Assembly (NCBI GenBank): GCA_947591605.1
Contig: CANQDF010000006.1
Location: forward strand, 23,816-87,815
Reading direction: 5' to 3'
DNA length: 64,000 nt
From: an uncultured Clostridia bacterium
GTDB lineage: Bacteria > Bacillota > Clostridia > Lachnospirales > CAG-274
Positions 55,269 to 63,742 of this stretch are shown in pieces (the stretch's first letter is position 1; the number at the start of each line of letters is the position of its first letter). The position numbers and the translations under genes were made by a program. Below the pieces are notes generated by a model. That model made no database searches, was not told the DNA's origin, and saw only the letters and a list, made by a program, of their open reading frames with translations.

Positions 55269-57719
55269 ATGCACATCAACAAACAGGAATTCAAGACCCA
55301 ACTCATAGATAACGTAAGAAAGTTATCAAGGAAGAACGACACGGCAACGCCGGATCAGCTTTATGATGCACTTGTGTTCACCATCCGTGACTATGTGACC
55401 GACAAGTGGCTCAGGACCCATGAGGTTTACGATAATACAGGCGCAAAGATAGTATGCTACCTTTCGATGGAATTTCTTATGGGACGTTTCCTCGGCAATG
55501 CGATACTTAATATGGCTATGATGGACGATATCAAGTCCGTGCTTGACGAGCTTGGTATAGACTATAACCTGCTTGAAAACACCGAGCGTGACCCCGGCCT
55601 TGGCAACGGCGGTCTGGGCAGGCTTGCAGCTTGCTTCCTCGACAGCCTTTCGACATTGGAACTGCCTGCTTACGGCTGCGGCATAAGATACCACTACGGT
55701 ATATTTGAGCAGAGGATTAACGAGCAGGGAGAGCAGGTAGAGCTGCCCGACAACTGGCTTAAAAACGGCGATATGTGGGGTGTAAGGCGTCCCGAGTACT
55801 CCGTTGAGGTAAAATTCGGCGGCAACGTAAAGGCAGTAAGGCAGGAGGACGGACAGTATACCTTTGAGCAGGAAAACTATAAATCCGTTATTGCCGTGCC
55901 ATACGATTATCCGGTTATCGGTTATAACAACAACACCGTAAATACTCTCCGTTTGTGGGACGCAGAGGCAAAAAACGAGTTTGACCTTGACAGGTTCAAC
56001 AGAGGCGAGCATACAAAGGCGGTTGAAGAGGAGATACTTGCAAAAAGCCTTACCGAAGTGCTTTATCCTGCGGATGACAACTACGCAGGCAAGGAGCTCA
56101 GGCTCCGTCAGCAGTACTTCTTTGTATCGGCTACCCTGCAGAGAGTGATAAACAAGTTTAAATCAATGTACGGCAATAACTTTGCTATCCTGCCGGAAAA
56201 ATACGCATTCCAGCTTAACGATACACACCCAAGCATTGCCGTGCCCGAGCTTATGCGTATACTTATAGACGAAAACGGCGTTGCATGGGACGAGGCATGG
56301 GAGATAACCAAAAAGTGCTGTGCATATACAAACCATACAATAATGAGCGAGGCTCTTGAAAAATGGCCTATTGACCTTTTCTCAAGACTGCTGCCACGTA
56401 TTTATATGATAGTTGAGGAGATAAACAGGCGTTTCTGTGAATTCCTTATCAACAAGCACAATGCAGGCTCCGACAAAATAAGAAAGATGGCTGTAATTGC
56501 AGACGGTCAGATAAGGATGGCTTTTCTCGCCATAGTGGGCAGCCACTCCGTAAACGGCGTTGCGGCACTTCATACCGAGATACTCAAAAATCAGGAGCTT
56601 AAGGAATTTTACGAAATATATCCCGAAAGATTCAACAACAAAACAAACGGTATCACCCAGAGGAGATGGCTTGGTCACGCAAACCCACGCCTTGCCGGCC
56701 TTATAACGGAAACAATAGGCGACAAGTGGTATACCGACCTCGACGAGCTTAAAAAGCTTATACCATATGCCGATGACGACGCCTTTGTTGAAAAGTTTAT
56801 GCAGATAAAGAGAGATAACAAAAAGGAGCTTTCGGAGTACTTCAAGGTGAATATGGGCATTGACGTAGACCCCGATTCCATTTACGACATACAGGTTAAG
56901 AGGCTCCACGAGTACAAGCGCCAGCTGCTCAATATACTGCATGTGCTCAGCATATACAATAAGCTCAAGCTCGACCCAACGCTCGACATTGTACCAAGGA
57001 CATATATTTTCGGTGCAAAATCGGCTGCGGGATACCGCAGGGCCAAGCTTATAATAAGGCTTATAAATGCGGTTGCCGACCTTGTAAACAACGATGAAAC
57101 AATTGGCGGCAGGATAAAGGTCATTTTTGCGGAAAATTACAGGGTTACCCTTGCCGAAAAGCTCATACCTGCGGCAGATATAAGCGAGCAGATATCCACT
57201 GCCAGCAAGGAGGCATCCGGTACGGGCAATATGAAGTTTATGCTTAACGGTGCGGTTACCATGGGTACTCTTGACGGTGCAAATGTTGAGATAAAGGAGG
57301 AGGTAGGCTCCGACAATATCTTTATCTTTGGTATGACAGCAGAAGAGGTAATATCCGAGTATGCAAAAAACACCTACAATCCATGGGATATATACAATAT
57401 GAACCCCGATGTAAGAGCCGTTATGAATATGCTTATCAACGGCACTCTTGACGAAAACACCGAAATGTACAGAGAGATATACGACTCATTGCTTAACGGC
57501 TGGAACGGATCCCGTGCAGACGAGTACTTTGTACTTAAGGACTTTGAGGCTTATGCAGAGGCTCAAAGCAAGGTGGATGATGTCTACAAGGATAAGAAGA
57601 GATGGGCTAAAATGGCTATACTCAACACAGCATGCAGCGGCAAATTCTCCAGTGACAGAACCATTAAGGAATATGCCGAGGAAATATGGGGTCTTAAGCC
57701 TGTACACATTGATATGTGA
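55269..57719 (+). CDS. glgP: Glycogen/alpha-glucan phosphorylase
   Basis: The 816-residue GT35 enzyme releases glucose 1-phosphate from glycogen or maltodextrins. Recognised blocks are YLSMEFLMGRFLGNAI, RDPGLGNGGLGRLAACFLDS, GYGIRYHYGIFEQ-type sequence, NDTHPSIAVPELMR, KTNGITQRRWL and the PLP-lysine motif EASGTGNMKFMLNG (Lys near 655). The length matches the family. AGGAGG is just upstream of the ATG, about 50 bp after prfA. A strong terminator lies at 57752-57790. Confidence 0.97.
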   Translation: MHINKQEFKTQLIDNVRKLSRKNDTATPDQLYDALVFTIRDYVTDKWLRTHEVYDNTGAKIVCYLSMEFLMGRFLGNAILNMAMMDDIKSVLDELGIDYNLLENTERDPGLGNGGLGRLAACFLDSLSTLELPAYGCGIRYHYGIFEQRINEQGEQVELPDNWLKNGDMWGVRRPEYSVEVKFGGNVKAVRQEDGQYTFEQENYKSVIAVPYDYPVIGYNNNTVNTLRLWDAEAKNEFDLDRFNRGEHTKAVEEEILAKSLTEVLYPADDNYAGKELRLRQQYFFVSATLQRVINKFKSMYGNNFAILPEKYAFQLNDTHPSIAVPELMRILIDENGVAWDEAWEITKKCCAYTNHTIMSEALEKWPIDLFSRLLPRIYMIVEEINRRFCEFLINKHNAGSDKIRKMAVIADGQIRMAFLAIVGSHSVNGVAALHTEILKNQELKEFYEIYPERFNNKTNGITQRRWLGHANPRLAGLITETIGDKWYTDLDELKKLIPYADDDAFVEKFMQIKRDNKKELSEYFKVNMGIDVDPDSIYDIQVKRLHEYKRQLLNILHVLSIYNKLKLDPTLDIVPRTYIFGAKSAAGYRRAKLIIRLINAVADLVNNDETIGGRIKVIFAENYRVTLAEKLIPAADISEQISTASKEASGTGNMKFMLNGAVTMGTLDGANVEIKEEVGSDNIFIFGMTAEEVISEYAKNTYNPWDIYNMNPDVRAVMNMLINGTLDENTEMYREIYDSLLNGWNGSRADEYFVLKDFEAYAEAQSKVDDVYKDKKRWAKMAILNTACSGKFSSDRTIKEYAEEIWGLKPVHIDM

Positions 57720-57751
57720 AAAATTTAAAAAGTATAATTTAACCTACAAGC

Positions 57752-57790
57752 AATTCCACCGCCTAAATAGGCGGTGGAATTTTACTTTTT
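57752..57790 (+). terminator. Terminator of glgP
   Basis: AATTCCACCGCC pairs perfectly with GGCGGTGGAATT around TAAATA, followed by TTACTTTTTT. Confidence 0.95.
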
Positions 57791-57968
57791 TGACACAAAT
57801 ATAAATTTGCATCTATATTTACTCTAAAAGTGGCTTATATTCAAGCATTTAGAGCGATTACGGATATAAAATACAACAAGTTATATAAGGTGGCAAATAT
57901 ATGATGAAAAATTTTTTTATATTCATATATTAATATTTATGTATCGTAAAAATTATTTTAATCGACCA
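57791..57968. other. AT-rich spacer
   Basis: No gene, clear promoter or strong hairpin was found in this very AT-rich spacer between the glgP terminator and element R2-D. Confidence 0.5.
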
Positions 57969-58034
57969 AGTAAGTCCTCTGCCTTTCAGGCTATGGGGAC
58001 TTACTGTTATATTAGAAAGGAGTACAAATTTCTT
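57969..58034 (+). repeat. Dispersed element R2, copy D (minimal form)
   Basis: AGTAAGTCC-TCT-GCCT...AGGC-TAT-GGGACTTACT forms a two-part stem (57969-58005). It is followed by GTTATATTAG and almost directly by the R2 right-end motif GGAGTACAAATTTC. The central modules found in copies B, C and E are missing. Confidence 0.65.
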
Positions 58035-58064
58035 ATTAACATTATTGAATGGGACCGTTTAATA

Positions 58065-58093
58065 TTGAAAAATAATGTATGTTTCGGTATAAT
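58065..58093 (+). promoter_or_regulatory. Promoter of the AT-rich membrane gene
   Basis: TTGAAA (58065-58070) and TATAAT (58088-58093) are 17 bp apart. The leader is about 110 nt. Confidence 0.75.
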
Positions 58094-58123
58094 AATATAA
58101 ACAGAGATAAATCGAAATTTGTG

Positions 58124-58176
58124 AGGTATTACAATACCTTAAAGGAACTTTATTTGGTTTGTAATGTTATTACAAA
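58124..58176 (+). promoter_or_regulatory. Two perfect inverted repeats in the leader
   Basis: AGGTATT-AC-AATACCT (58124-58139) and TTTGTAAT-GTT-ATTACAAA (58158-58176) lie between the promoter and the gene. They could be operators for a dimeric repressor or RNA hairpins. Confidence 0.5.
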
Positions 58177-58209
58177 TGTAATGGAATGCTAAAAATGGAG
58201 GAATGAAAT

Positions 58210-58923
58210 ATGGATTTTGTTTTGATGTTTCTTTGCTTTGTATCAATTATATATTGTTGTGATATACCAGTGATTAAAGGGTTTGAAGTATTTGTAAATA
58301 ATCATGATTCTATGTTATATGGTGTTGGATTAAGTGTTATTGCAGCGTATATATTCTATTTTTTTCAGGTTATAATTCCAAGATTTCTACGTTTTAGACG
58401 AACACGAAGTATAGGATATACTAAACTCTATGAAGTTGAAAAATCAATGATAAAGGTGTTTTCTTTTTTGCAAGGAGAAATACCTAATTTAGGAATTATG
58501 ATTTCACAAGAATTTATAAAAAAATATCTTGAAAAAATAAATATTTTCTATGAAAAATCTAGATATGAGATTCAAAACCATAGAGAGTTATCCGTTTTTG
58601 AAGCAATTGTATATTACGATAACAAAATTATATCATTAATTGATGAAATTCTTTCTATGCAGTATTTAGAAAATAAATATGAAAAAATTCTTCTTAAATT
58701 AAAGAATTCGAGATTACATTCTGTTTTTGAACAGTGGGCTATGAACTTGCCAGGTGAATATGAACACTATAATATAGACTCAAATAAAGGAACTAGTACG
58801 GGTTACAATTGGGTTAATATAAAAGTTGTAAATGAGGATATATTTTCTTCTATTGATGAATATTTTAATATATACAATCAGATAAAAAAATCAAGAAAAA
58901 AACTATCTCAAAGGATTATTTAA
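58210..58923 (+). CDS. Unrecognised membrane protein, AT-rich
   Basis: The 237-residue protein has two N-terminal membrane helices (FVLMFLCFVSIIYCC near 3-17; MLYGVGLSVIAAYIFYFFQV near 34-53) and then a largely helical cytoplasmic part of ~170 residues (EKSMIKVFSFLQGEIPNLGI, KNSRLHSVFEQWAMNLPGEY). I do not recognise the family. Base composition and codon use (ATA, TTA, AAA, AGA) are much more AT-rich than those of the housekeeping neighbours, which suggests recent acquisition. Strong GGAGG precedes the ATG. It has its own promoter, with R2 copy D upstream. Confidence 0.65.
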   Translation: MDFVLMFLCFVSIIYCCDIPVIKGFEVFVNNHDSMLYGVGLSVIAAYIFYFFQVIIPRFLRFRRTRSIGYTKLYEVEKSMIKVFSFLQGEIPNLGIMISQEFIKKYLEKINIFYEKSRYEIQNHRELSVFEAIVYYDNKIISLIDEILSMQYLENKYEKILLKLKNSRLHSVFEQWAMNLPGEYEHYNIDSNKGTSTGYNWVNIKVVNEDIFSSIDEYFNIYNQIKKSRKKLSQRII

Positions 58924-59003
58924 TTATTGTATTGTACTAAGCGATAAATTTAGGGTTTATTTAGATGTTAGAGAAAACAAAAGTATTGATTTGAGGTGAT
59001 ACA

Positions 59004-59228
59004 ATGGCATCGAGTAAAGAATATTTGGACTTTATTTTAGGGCAGTTATCCAAATTGGATGAAATTACATATCGAGCTATGATGGGAGAGTTTATCATCT
59101 ATTACTGTGGCAAAATCATAGGTGGTATCCATGATGACAGATTGCTGTGAAACCGATAAATTTTGACAGGTTTGTTCAATGTCATGTATGATGAATTGCC
59201 GACACCAAAACCGACAAAGAAGAAATAG
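59004..59228 (+). pseudogene. TfoX N-terminal-domain protein, frameshifted and shortened remnant
   Basis: ATG 59004 with GAGGTGAT upstream encodes MASSKEYLDFILGQLSKLDE and YRAMMGEFIIYYCGKIIGGIHDDRLL, a clear TfoX N-terminal start. The frame then stops at TGA. The expected continuation VKP is found one frame over (GTGAAACCG), and the family's typical C-terminus appears as MYDELPTPKPTKKK ending at 59228. About 100 bp of the usual middle is missing. So both a frameshift and a deletion are present. Confidence 0.75.
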
Positions 59229-59286
59229 ACGAATTCCTGTTTATCGCTGAGTTTTACAAAATAAAATTATATATTTAAACAACAAT

Positions 59287-59320
59287 CCCGATAAGGACTT
59301 ATTCTTTATCGGGTATTTTT
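59287..59320 (+). terminator. Terminator after the TfoX remnant
   Basis: CCCGATAA pairs with TTATCGGG, followed by TATTTTT. Confidence 0.8.
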
Positions 59321-59349
59321 ATGCCCAAAATTCAAGTGAGGTGATGTTT

Positions 59350-59451
59350 ATGAACTACAACGAAGAGATATCCGACATAAAATCAAATATATTATTATCA
59401 CACCTCAAAATTTTACTGCTTGAAGAAGTAAAACCTAAACGGTTGTCATAA
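59350..59451 (+). CDS. Short ORF of 33 residues, probably a gene fragment
   Basis: GAGGTGA lies before ATG 59350. The product MNYNEEISDIKSNILLSHLK and 13 further residues resembles only the first residues of DUF1016-type proteins (MNYNEI..IK), so it may be a decayed 5' fragment. Confidence is low. Confidence 0.25.
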   Translation: MNYNEEISDIKSNILLSHLKILLLEEVKPKRLS

Positions 59452-59457
59452 AACAGG

Positions 59458-59486
59458 TTGAAGTTATCCCAAATAAATGATATACT
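59458..59486 (+). promoter_or_regulatory. Promoter of the OPT transporter
   Basis: TTGAAG (59458-59463) and TATACT (59481-59486) are 17 bp apart, 35 bp before the start codon. Confidence 0.7.
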
Positions 59487-59520
59487 GAAATAAATACATA
59501 AAAAAGGTGGGATAAAAATT

Positions 59521-61401
59521 ATGAATGATCAAAAAGAAAAATTCAAACCCTATATTCCTGCCGATAAGGTGCTGCCGGAGTTTACAATAACTTCCGTTAT
59601 ACTCGGCATCATTCTTTCGGTAGTTTTTGGCGCAGCAAATGCCTATCTGGGTCTGCGTGTAGGTATGACAGTTTCGGCATCCATACCTGCAGCTGTTATT
59701 TCTATGGGAGTAATACGCCTTATTTTGCGTAAAAACTCTATCCTTGAAAACAATATGGTCCAGACGATTGGTTCGGCGGGTGAATCCTTGGCGGCAGGCG
59801 CAATTTTCACACTTCCTGCCCTTTTTATGTGGGCAGCGGAAGACAGCAGCGTTTCTGCTCCGTCATTTATTACTATTACGTCTATAGCATTATGCGGCGG
59901 AATACTGGGCGTGCTGTTTATGATCCCCCTGCGCAACGCTCTTATTGTGCAGGAACATGGCGTGCTTCCGTTTCCGGAGGGTACTGCCTGCGCAGAAGTG
60001 CTCCTTGCAGGAGAGGAAGGCGGAGATAAGTCAAAGCTTGTTTTTTCCGGCCTTGGCATATCGGCAGTATATAAATTTATAGCAGACGGCATAGGACTTT
60101 TTCCGAGTGAAGTAGACTGATCCATAAAGTCATACAAAGGCTCCGGAATAGGTATGGACGTTTTGCCTGCTCTTTTGGGTGTCGGTTACATATGCGGTGC
60201 AAGAGTATCTTCATATATGCTTGGAGGTGCAGTCCTTGGCTGGTTCGTTATCATGCCTATGCTTGTTCTTGTAGGCGGCGATGCTGTTATGTACCCTGCG
60301 GATGTCCCCTTCAGCGCTCTTAGCACTTGGGACCTTTGGGGCAGCTTTGTGCGCTACATAGGCGCAGGCGCTGTGGCTGCGGGCGGTATAATAGGCCTTA
60401 TAAAATCCCTTCCTCTTATTATATCCACATTTACCAAGGCTATGAAGGGCTTTGGCGGCGGAAGCGGCGTATCACGCACAGAAAAAACCTTGTCCGTTCC
60501 TACCGCCATGATAGGTGCATTGATAACAGCCGTACTTCTTTGGTTCATACCAAGTATACCTGTAAATCTGCCGGCTGCCATTATGATAGTTATTTTCGGT
60601 TTCTTCTTTGCTGTTGTTTCGGCTCGTATGGTAGGTCTTGTAGGTTCTTCCAATAACCCTGTTTCGGGTATGGCGATAGCTACACTTCTTATCTCTACCG
60701 TAATACTTAAGTTTACGGGTTTTACGGGCATTGCAGGCATGACAACAGCTATTTGCATAGGTACTGTTATCTGTATCGTAGCCGCAATGGCAGGCGATAC
60801 ATCTCAGGATCTTAAGACAGGCTATATAGTGGGCGCAACTCCCTATTGGCAGCAGATAGGCGAGCTTATAGGCTCGGTGGCTGCGGCTCTTGCTATTGCA
60901 GGGGTTTTGTACCTTCTCAATGCAGCATGGGGTTACGGCTCAAGCAATATACCGGCTCCGCAGGCAACACTTATGAAAATGGTCGTTGAAGGTGTTATGG
61001 AAGGTAATCTTCCATGGGGTCTTGTGTTTGTGGGTGCATTTATTGCCATAGCCGCAGAAATAGTCGGTGTGCCGGTACTTCCTTTTGCAATAGGTCTTTA
61101 TCTTCCTATTCATCTTTCCACGCCGATAATGGTTGGCGGACTCATAAGGCTTTGGGTAGAAAAGCGTAAGTTTAACAGCGAAAAAAGACGTGAAGAGGTC
61201 ATAGGCAACGGCGTACTTTATTCTTCGGGTATGATTGCCGGTGAGGGCCTTATGGGAATTATTCTCGCTTTATTTGCGGTTTTCGGTATAAATATAAGTC
61301 TTAACGGTCTGTTGGGAAACTGGGGCGGAATAGCATTCTTTGTTGTTCTTGCGGCAATAATGATCAAATTTATGTTTGGCAAAGTAAAATATAAACAATA
61401 A
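59521..61401 (+). pseudogene. OPT-family oligopeptide transporter interrupted by one in-frame UGA
   Basis: A single frame spans 627 codons, the normal length for prokaryotic OPT transporters, with about 14-16 membrane helices. Part 1 (59521-60120, 199 residues) ends LFPSEVD-TGA; part 2 resumes directly SIKSYKGSGIGMDVLPALLG and reads to 61401. OPT relatives usually have Trp at this position (PSE-x-W-S/P-I), so a single TGG-to-TGA change explains the stop (60118-60120). Both halves are otherwise intact, with no frameshift, so the lesion is recent, a sequencing error, or read through. A promoter and an AAAGGTGGG site precede it. The PqqD-like gene follows at 61449. Confidence 0.85.
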
Positions 61402-61448
61402 CGCTTGAAAAGTCCGATAGCTTTTCAGACAGAAACAAAGGTGAATAA

Positions 61449-61793
61449 ATGGCTAAAAAAATAAAAATGCCGCCTAACTACCTTGACTTTATATTTTTTA
61501 AAAACGAATGCCTGAGCTGGTCGTACAACGATAATAAAGTTGTGGTTGTTGACATGGAAAACAAAGGTTTATACAATAAGCTGGCTCAAATATTATTCAA
61601 AAAACCGAAGGTAAGCCATATTTCCCTTGACAAATACGGGACTGTCATGTGGGAGAGTATAGACGGCAAAAACAGTATAAGCGACATAATACATATTATG
61701 GAAGAAAGTTTCCCGGATGAAAGGAAACGAATGCTTGACAGAGTAGTTACATTTGCTGCCGTTCTTGAGAGAAATGGTTTTATACATAAGTAA
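61449..61793 (+). CDS. PqqD-like protein
   Basis: The 114-residue protein contains the PqqD-family core: KPKVSHISLDKYGTVMWESI, then DGKNSISDIIHIMEESFPDE and RVVTFAAVLERNGFIHK. PqqD domains bind precursor peptides (RiPP recognition elements) and present them to modifying enzymes, but many stand-alone forms have no known partner. It lies 47 bp after the interrupted OPT transporter and is probably in the same transcript. No radical SAM enzyme or precursor peptide gene is seen next to it. AAAGGTG precedes the ATG. Confidence 0.82.
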   Translation: MAKKIKMPPNYLDFIFFKNECLSWSYNDNKVVVVDMENKGLYNKLAQILFKKPKVSHISLDKYGTVMWESIDGKNSISDIIHIMEESFPDERKRMLDRVVTFAAVLERNGFIHK

Positions 61794-61805
61794 ATTTAAC
61801 CGATA

Positions 61806-62003
61806 AGTAAGACCTCGCCTATTTAGACGGTTGGATATTACTATTGTGTTAGGAGAGAGATTAAACTCCAACCTAATACAAAGACTTTACAAAAAAGCTG
61901 TCAATTGTGGATACGCAGCAGCGGAACAAACCGGGGTACTCGATTTGCGAACTACCATTTTTTGTTCCTCAGCGTAAACGGAGTACCAATATCATTGACT
62001 GTT
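61806..62003 (+). repeat. Dispersed element R2, copy E (longest form)
   Basis: Left hairpin AGTAAGACC...GGTTGGATATTACT (61806-61842) is followed by ATTGTGTTAGGAGAG and a second stem (TTAGG/CCTAA). The right part has GGATACGCAG, an inserted arm GGAACAAACC...TTTTTTGTTCC, and the end GCGTAAACGGAGTACCAATA followed by TCATTGAC. It contains every module of the family. Confidence 0.65.
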
Positions 62004-62004
62004 A

Positions 62005-62048
62005 AAAATATCCCTCGGATACTTCCGTGGGATATTTTGTTGGTTTTT
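62005..62048 (+). terminator. Terminator directly after R2 copy E
   Basis: AAAATATCCC pairs with GGGATATTTT with an inner GGA/TCC, followed by GTTGGTTTTT. It may end the OPT-PqqD transcript after the R2 element. Confidence 0.7.
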
Positions 62049-62371
62049 CTATGATGTTGTTTCGACAACCTCTTAGATGATATAATTATATTGGGCTTTG
62101 ACGGTTTTACTGCTAAAATCCTTAATTAAATATACGATACATCAAAGTATTTCTCGGCAGTTTGGTTTTAACTTTGTAAATTTATAATGAAATAAAAAAA
62201 CGTTGCTTTTTATCTATCTGTTGCACCTACAAATTCATTCGTACTTTTATCTAATATATCTTGAATTTATATCTGCTTTTTTATATAATTATTGTATATT
62301 TATCTTTTGCAGCGTAGGCACTTAACAGCGTAATTATGCGTAGTATGACAAAAAATATAAGGGTTGATCAT
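62049..62371. other. AT-rich spacer before rlmD
   Basis: No gene or firm hairpin is seen. AT-rich sequence with scattered TATAAT-like stretches (for example TATAAT near 62089) could hold the rlmD promoter, but none has a convincing -35. Confidence 0.45.
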
Positions 62372-63742
62372 ATGAAACAGGATTTTAAAAAGAATGAGCA
62401 TTATATAATAGATATTACGGACATAGGAGTGAACGGAGAGGGCATAGGCAAGGTAAACGGCTTTACGTTTTTTGTTGACGGGACGCTGCCCGGTGAAAAA
62501 GCGGAAATTATTGCAACAAAGATTAAAAAGGGCTACGGCTATGGCCGTCTTGTGAATATAATAGCAGCCTCTCCCGACAGGATTGAGCCAATGTGCCCTG
62601 TTGCGGGCAAATGCGGTGGATGCTCTCTGCAGCACCTATCATATCCCGCTCAGCTTGTATATAAGACAGAAAAAGTACGCCAAAATCTTGCACGCATAGG
62701 AGGCTTTTGCGATATCGGAGTATCTCTTGCAATAGGCACACATCAGCCTTTCAGATACCGCAACAAGGCGCAATATCCTGTTGCTTTTGCAGACAACGGT
62801 ATTGTATACGGATTTTACGCAAACCACAGCCACAGAGTTGTACCCTGTGAGGACTGTGCTATAAATTCCGCAGAAAACAAGCCTATACTGGAGGCAATAA
62901 AGGCATTTGCCGTAAAATACGGGCTTGATGTATATGACGAGGAGAAGCATTGCGGACTTTTAAGGCATATCGTTATAAAAAACGGCTTTCACACAGGGGA
63001 AACAATGGTATGCCTGGTGATTAATTCGGACAGCTTTGAGTACGAAAAGGAACTTGCCGCCGCTCTTTCGGTTTTTGAGAGCGTCAAAAGCATATATCTG
63101 AGCTTTAATACAAAAAACACAAATGTGATAATGGGCGATAAAAATAAGCTGATAAGCGGCAAAGACACTGTTACCGATACCATAGGTGAACTTAGGTTTA
63201 ATATATCGCCGCTTTCGTTTTTTCAGGTTAATCCGATACAGACGGAAAAGCTTTACTCCACCGTTTTGGAGTTTGCAGACCTTAACGGCAGCGAAACGGT
63301 TATAGATGCTTACTGCGGCATAGGCACCATATCGCTGTTCCTTGCAAAGAGGGCAAAAAAGGTCTATGGTGTAGAAATTGTTTCCGAGGCCGTTGATGCC
63401 GCAAGGCAGAACGCACTTCTTAACAAGATAGAAAATGCCGAATTTTTTGCAGGCAGGGCGGAGGACATCGTACCGATGCTGTATGAAAAAAATGCCGTAA
63501 GAGCGGATGTTGTTGTGGTTGATCCTCCCCGCAAGGGATGTGACGAGAACCTGCTTAAACTTATTGAGGATATGCTGCCCCAAAAGGTTGTGTATGTTTC
63601 CTGCGATAGCGCTACCCTCGCCCGTGACCTTAAAATATTGTGCAGTAAAAGCTATAGCATAAAAAAGGTGCAGCCTGTGGATATGTTTCCGCAGACGGTG
63701 CACGTGGAGTGCGTGGTGTTGATGTCACGGGTTAAGGACTGA
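62372..63742 (+). CDS. rlmD: 23S rRNA (uracil-5-)-methyltransferase, RlmD/RumA family
   Basis: The protein is about 456 residues. An N-terminal TRAM domain (IDITDIGVNGEGIGKVNGFT) is followed by an iron-sulfur site, Cys75, Cys81 and Cys84 (CPVAGKCGGC) with a fourth Cys in VPCEDCAIN. The methyltransferase domain has the SAM site VIDAYCGIGTISLFLA, DPPRKGCDENLL and the catalytic Cys in YVSCDSATLARDL (near 410). This is the RlmD/RlmCD group, which makes m5U in 23S rRNA; whether U1939, U747 or both are modified cannot be told. ATG 62372 gives the usual N-terminus; the open frame goes back to 62336. Confidence 0.93.
   Translation: MKQDFKKNEHYIIDITDIGVNGEGIGKVNGFTFFVDGTLPGEKAEIIATKIKKGYGYGRLVNIIAASPDRIEPMCPVAGKCGGCSLQHLSYPAQLVYKTEKVRQNLARIGGFCDIGVSLAIGTHQPFRYRNKAQYPVAFADNGIVYGFYANHSHRVVPCEDCAINSAENKPILEAIKAFAVKYGLDVYDEEKHCGLLRHIVIKNGFHTGETMVCLVINSDSFEYEKELAAALSVFESVKSIYLSFNTKNTNVIMGDKNKLISGKDTVTDTIGELRFNISPLSFFQVNPIQTEKLYSTVLEFADLNGSETVIDAYCGIGTISLFLAKRAKKVYGVEIVSEAVDAARQNALLNKIENAEFFAGRAEDIVPMLYEKNAVRADVVVVDPPRKGCDENLLKLIEDMLPQKVVYVSCDSATLARDLKILCSKSYSIKKVQPVDMFPQTVHVECVVLMSRVKD

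Noticed and set aside
60118..60120. UGA in the OPT gene as selenocysteine or Trp recoding
   Set aside because: No SECIS-like hairpin just downstream is evident, the family has Trp rather than Cys here, and other genes end normally in TGA.
35063..62003. R2 copies as a CRISPR array
   Set aside because: Copies are kilobases apart, differ in length and have internal hairpins; no cas genes are present.
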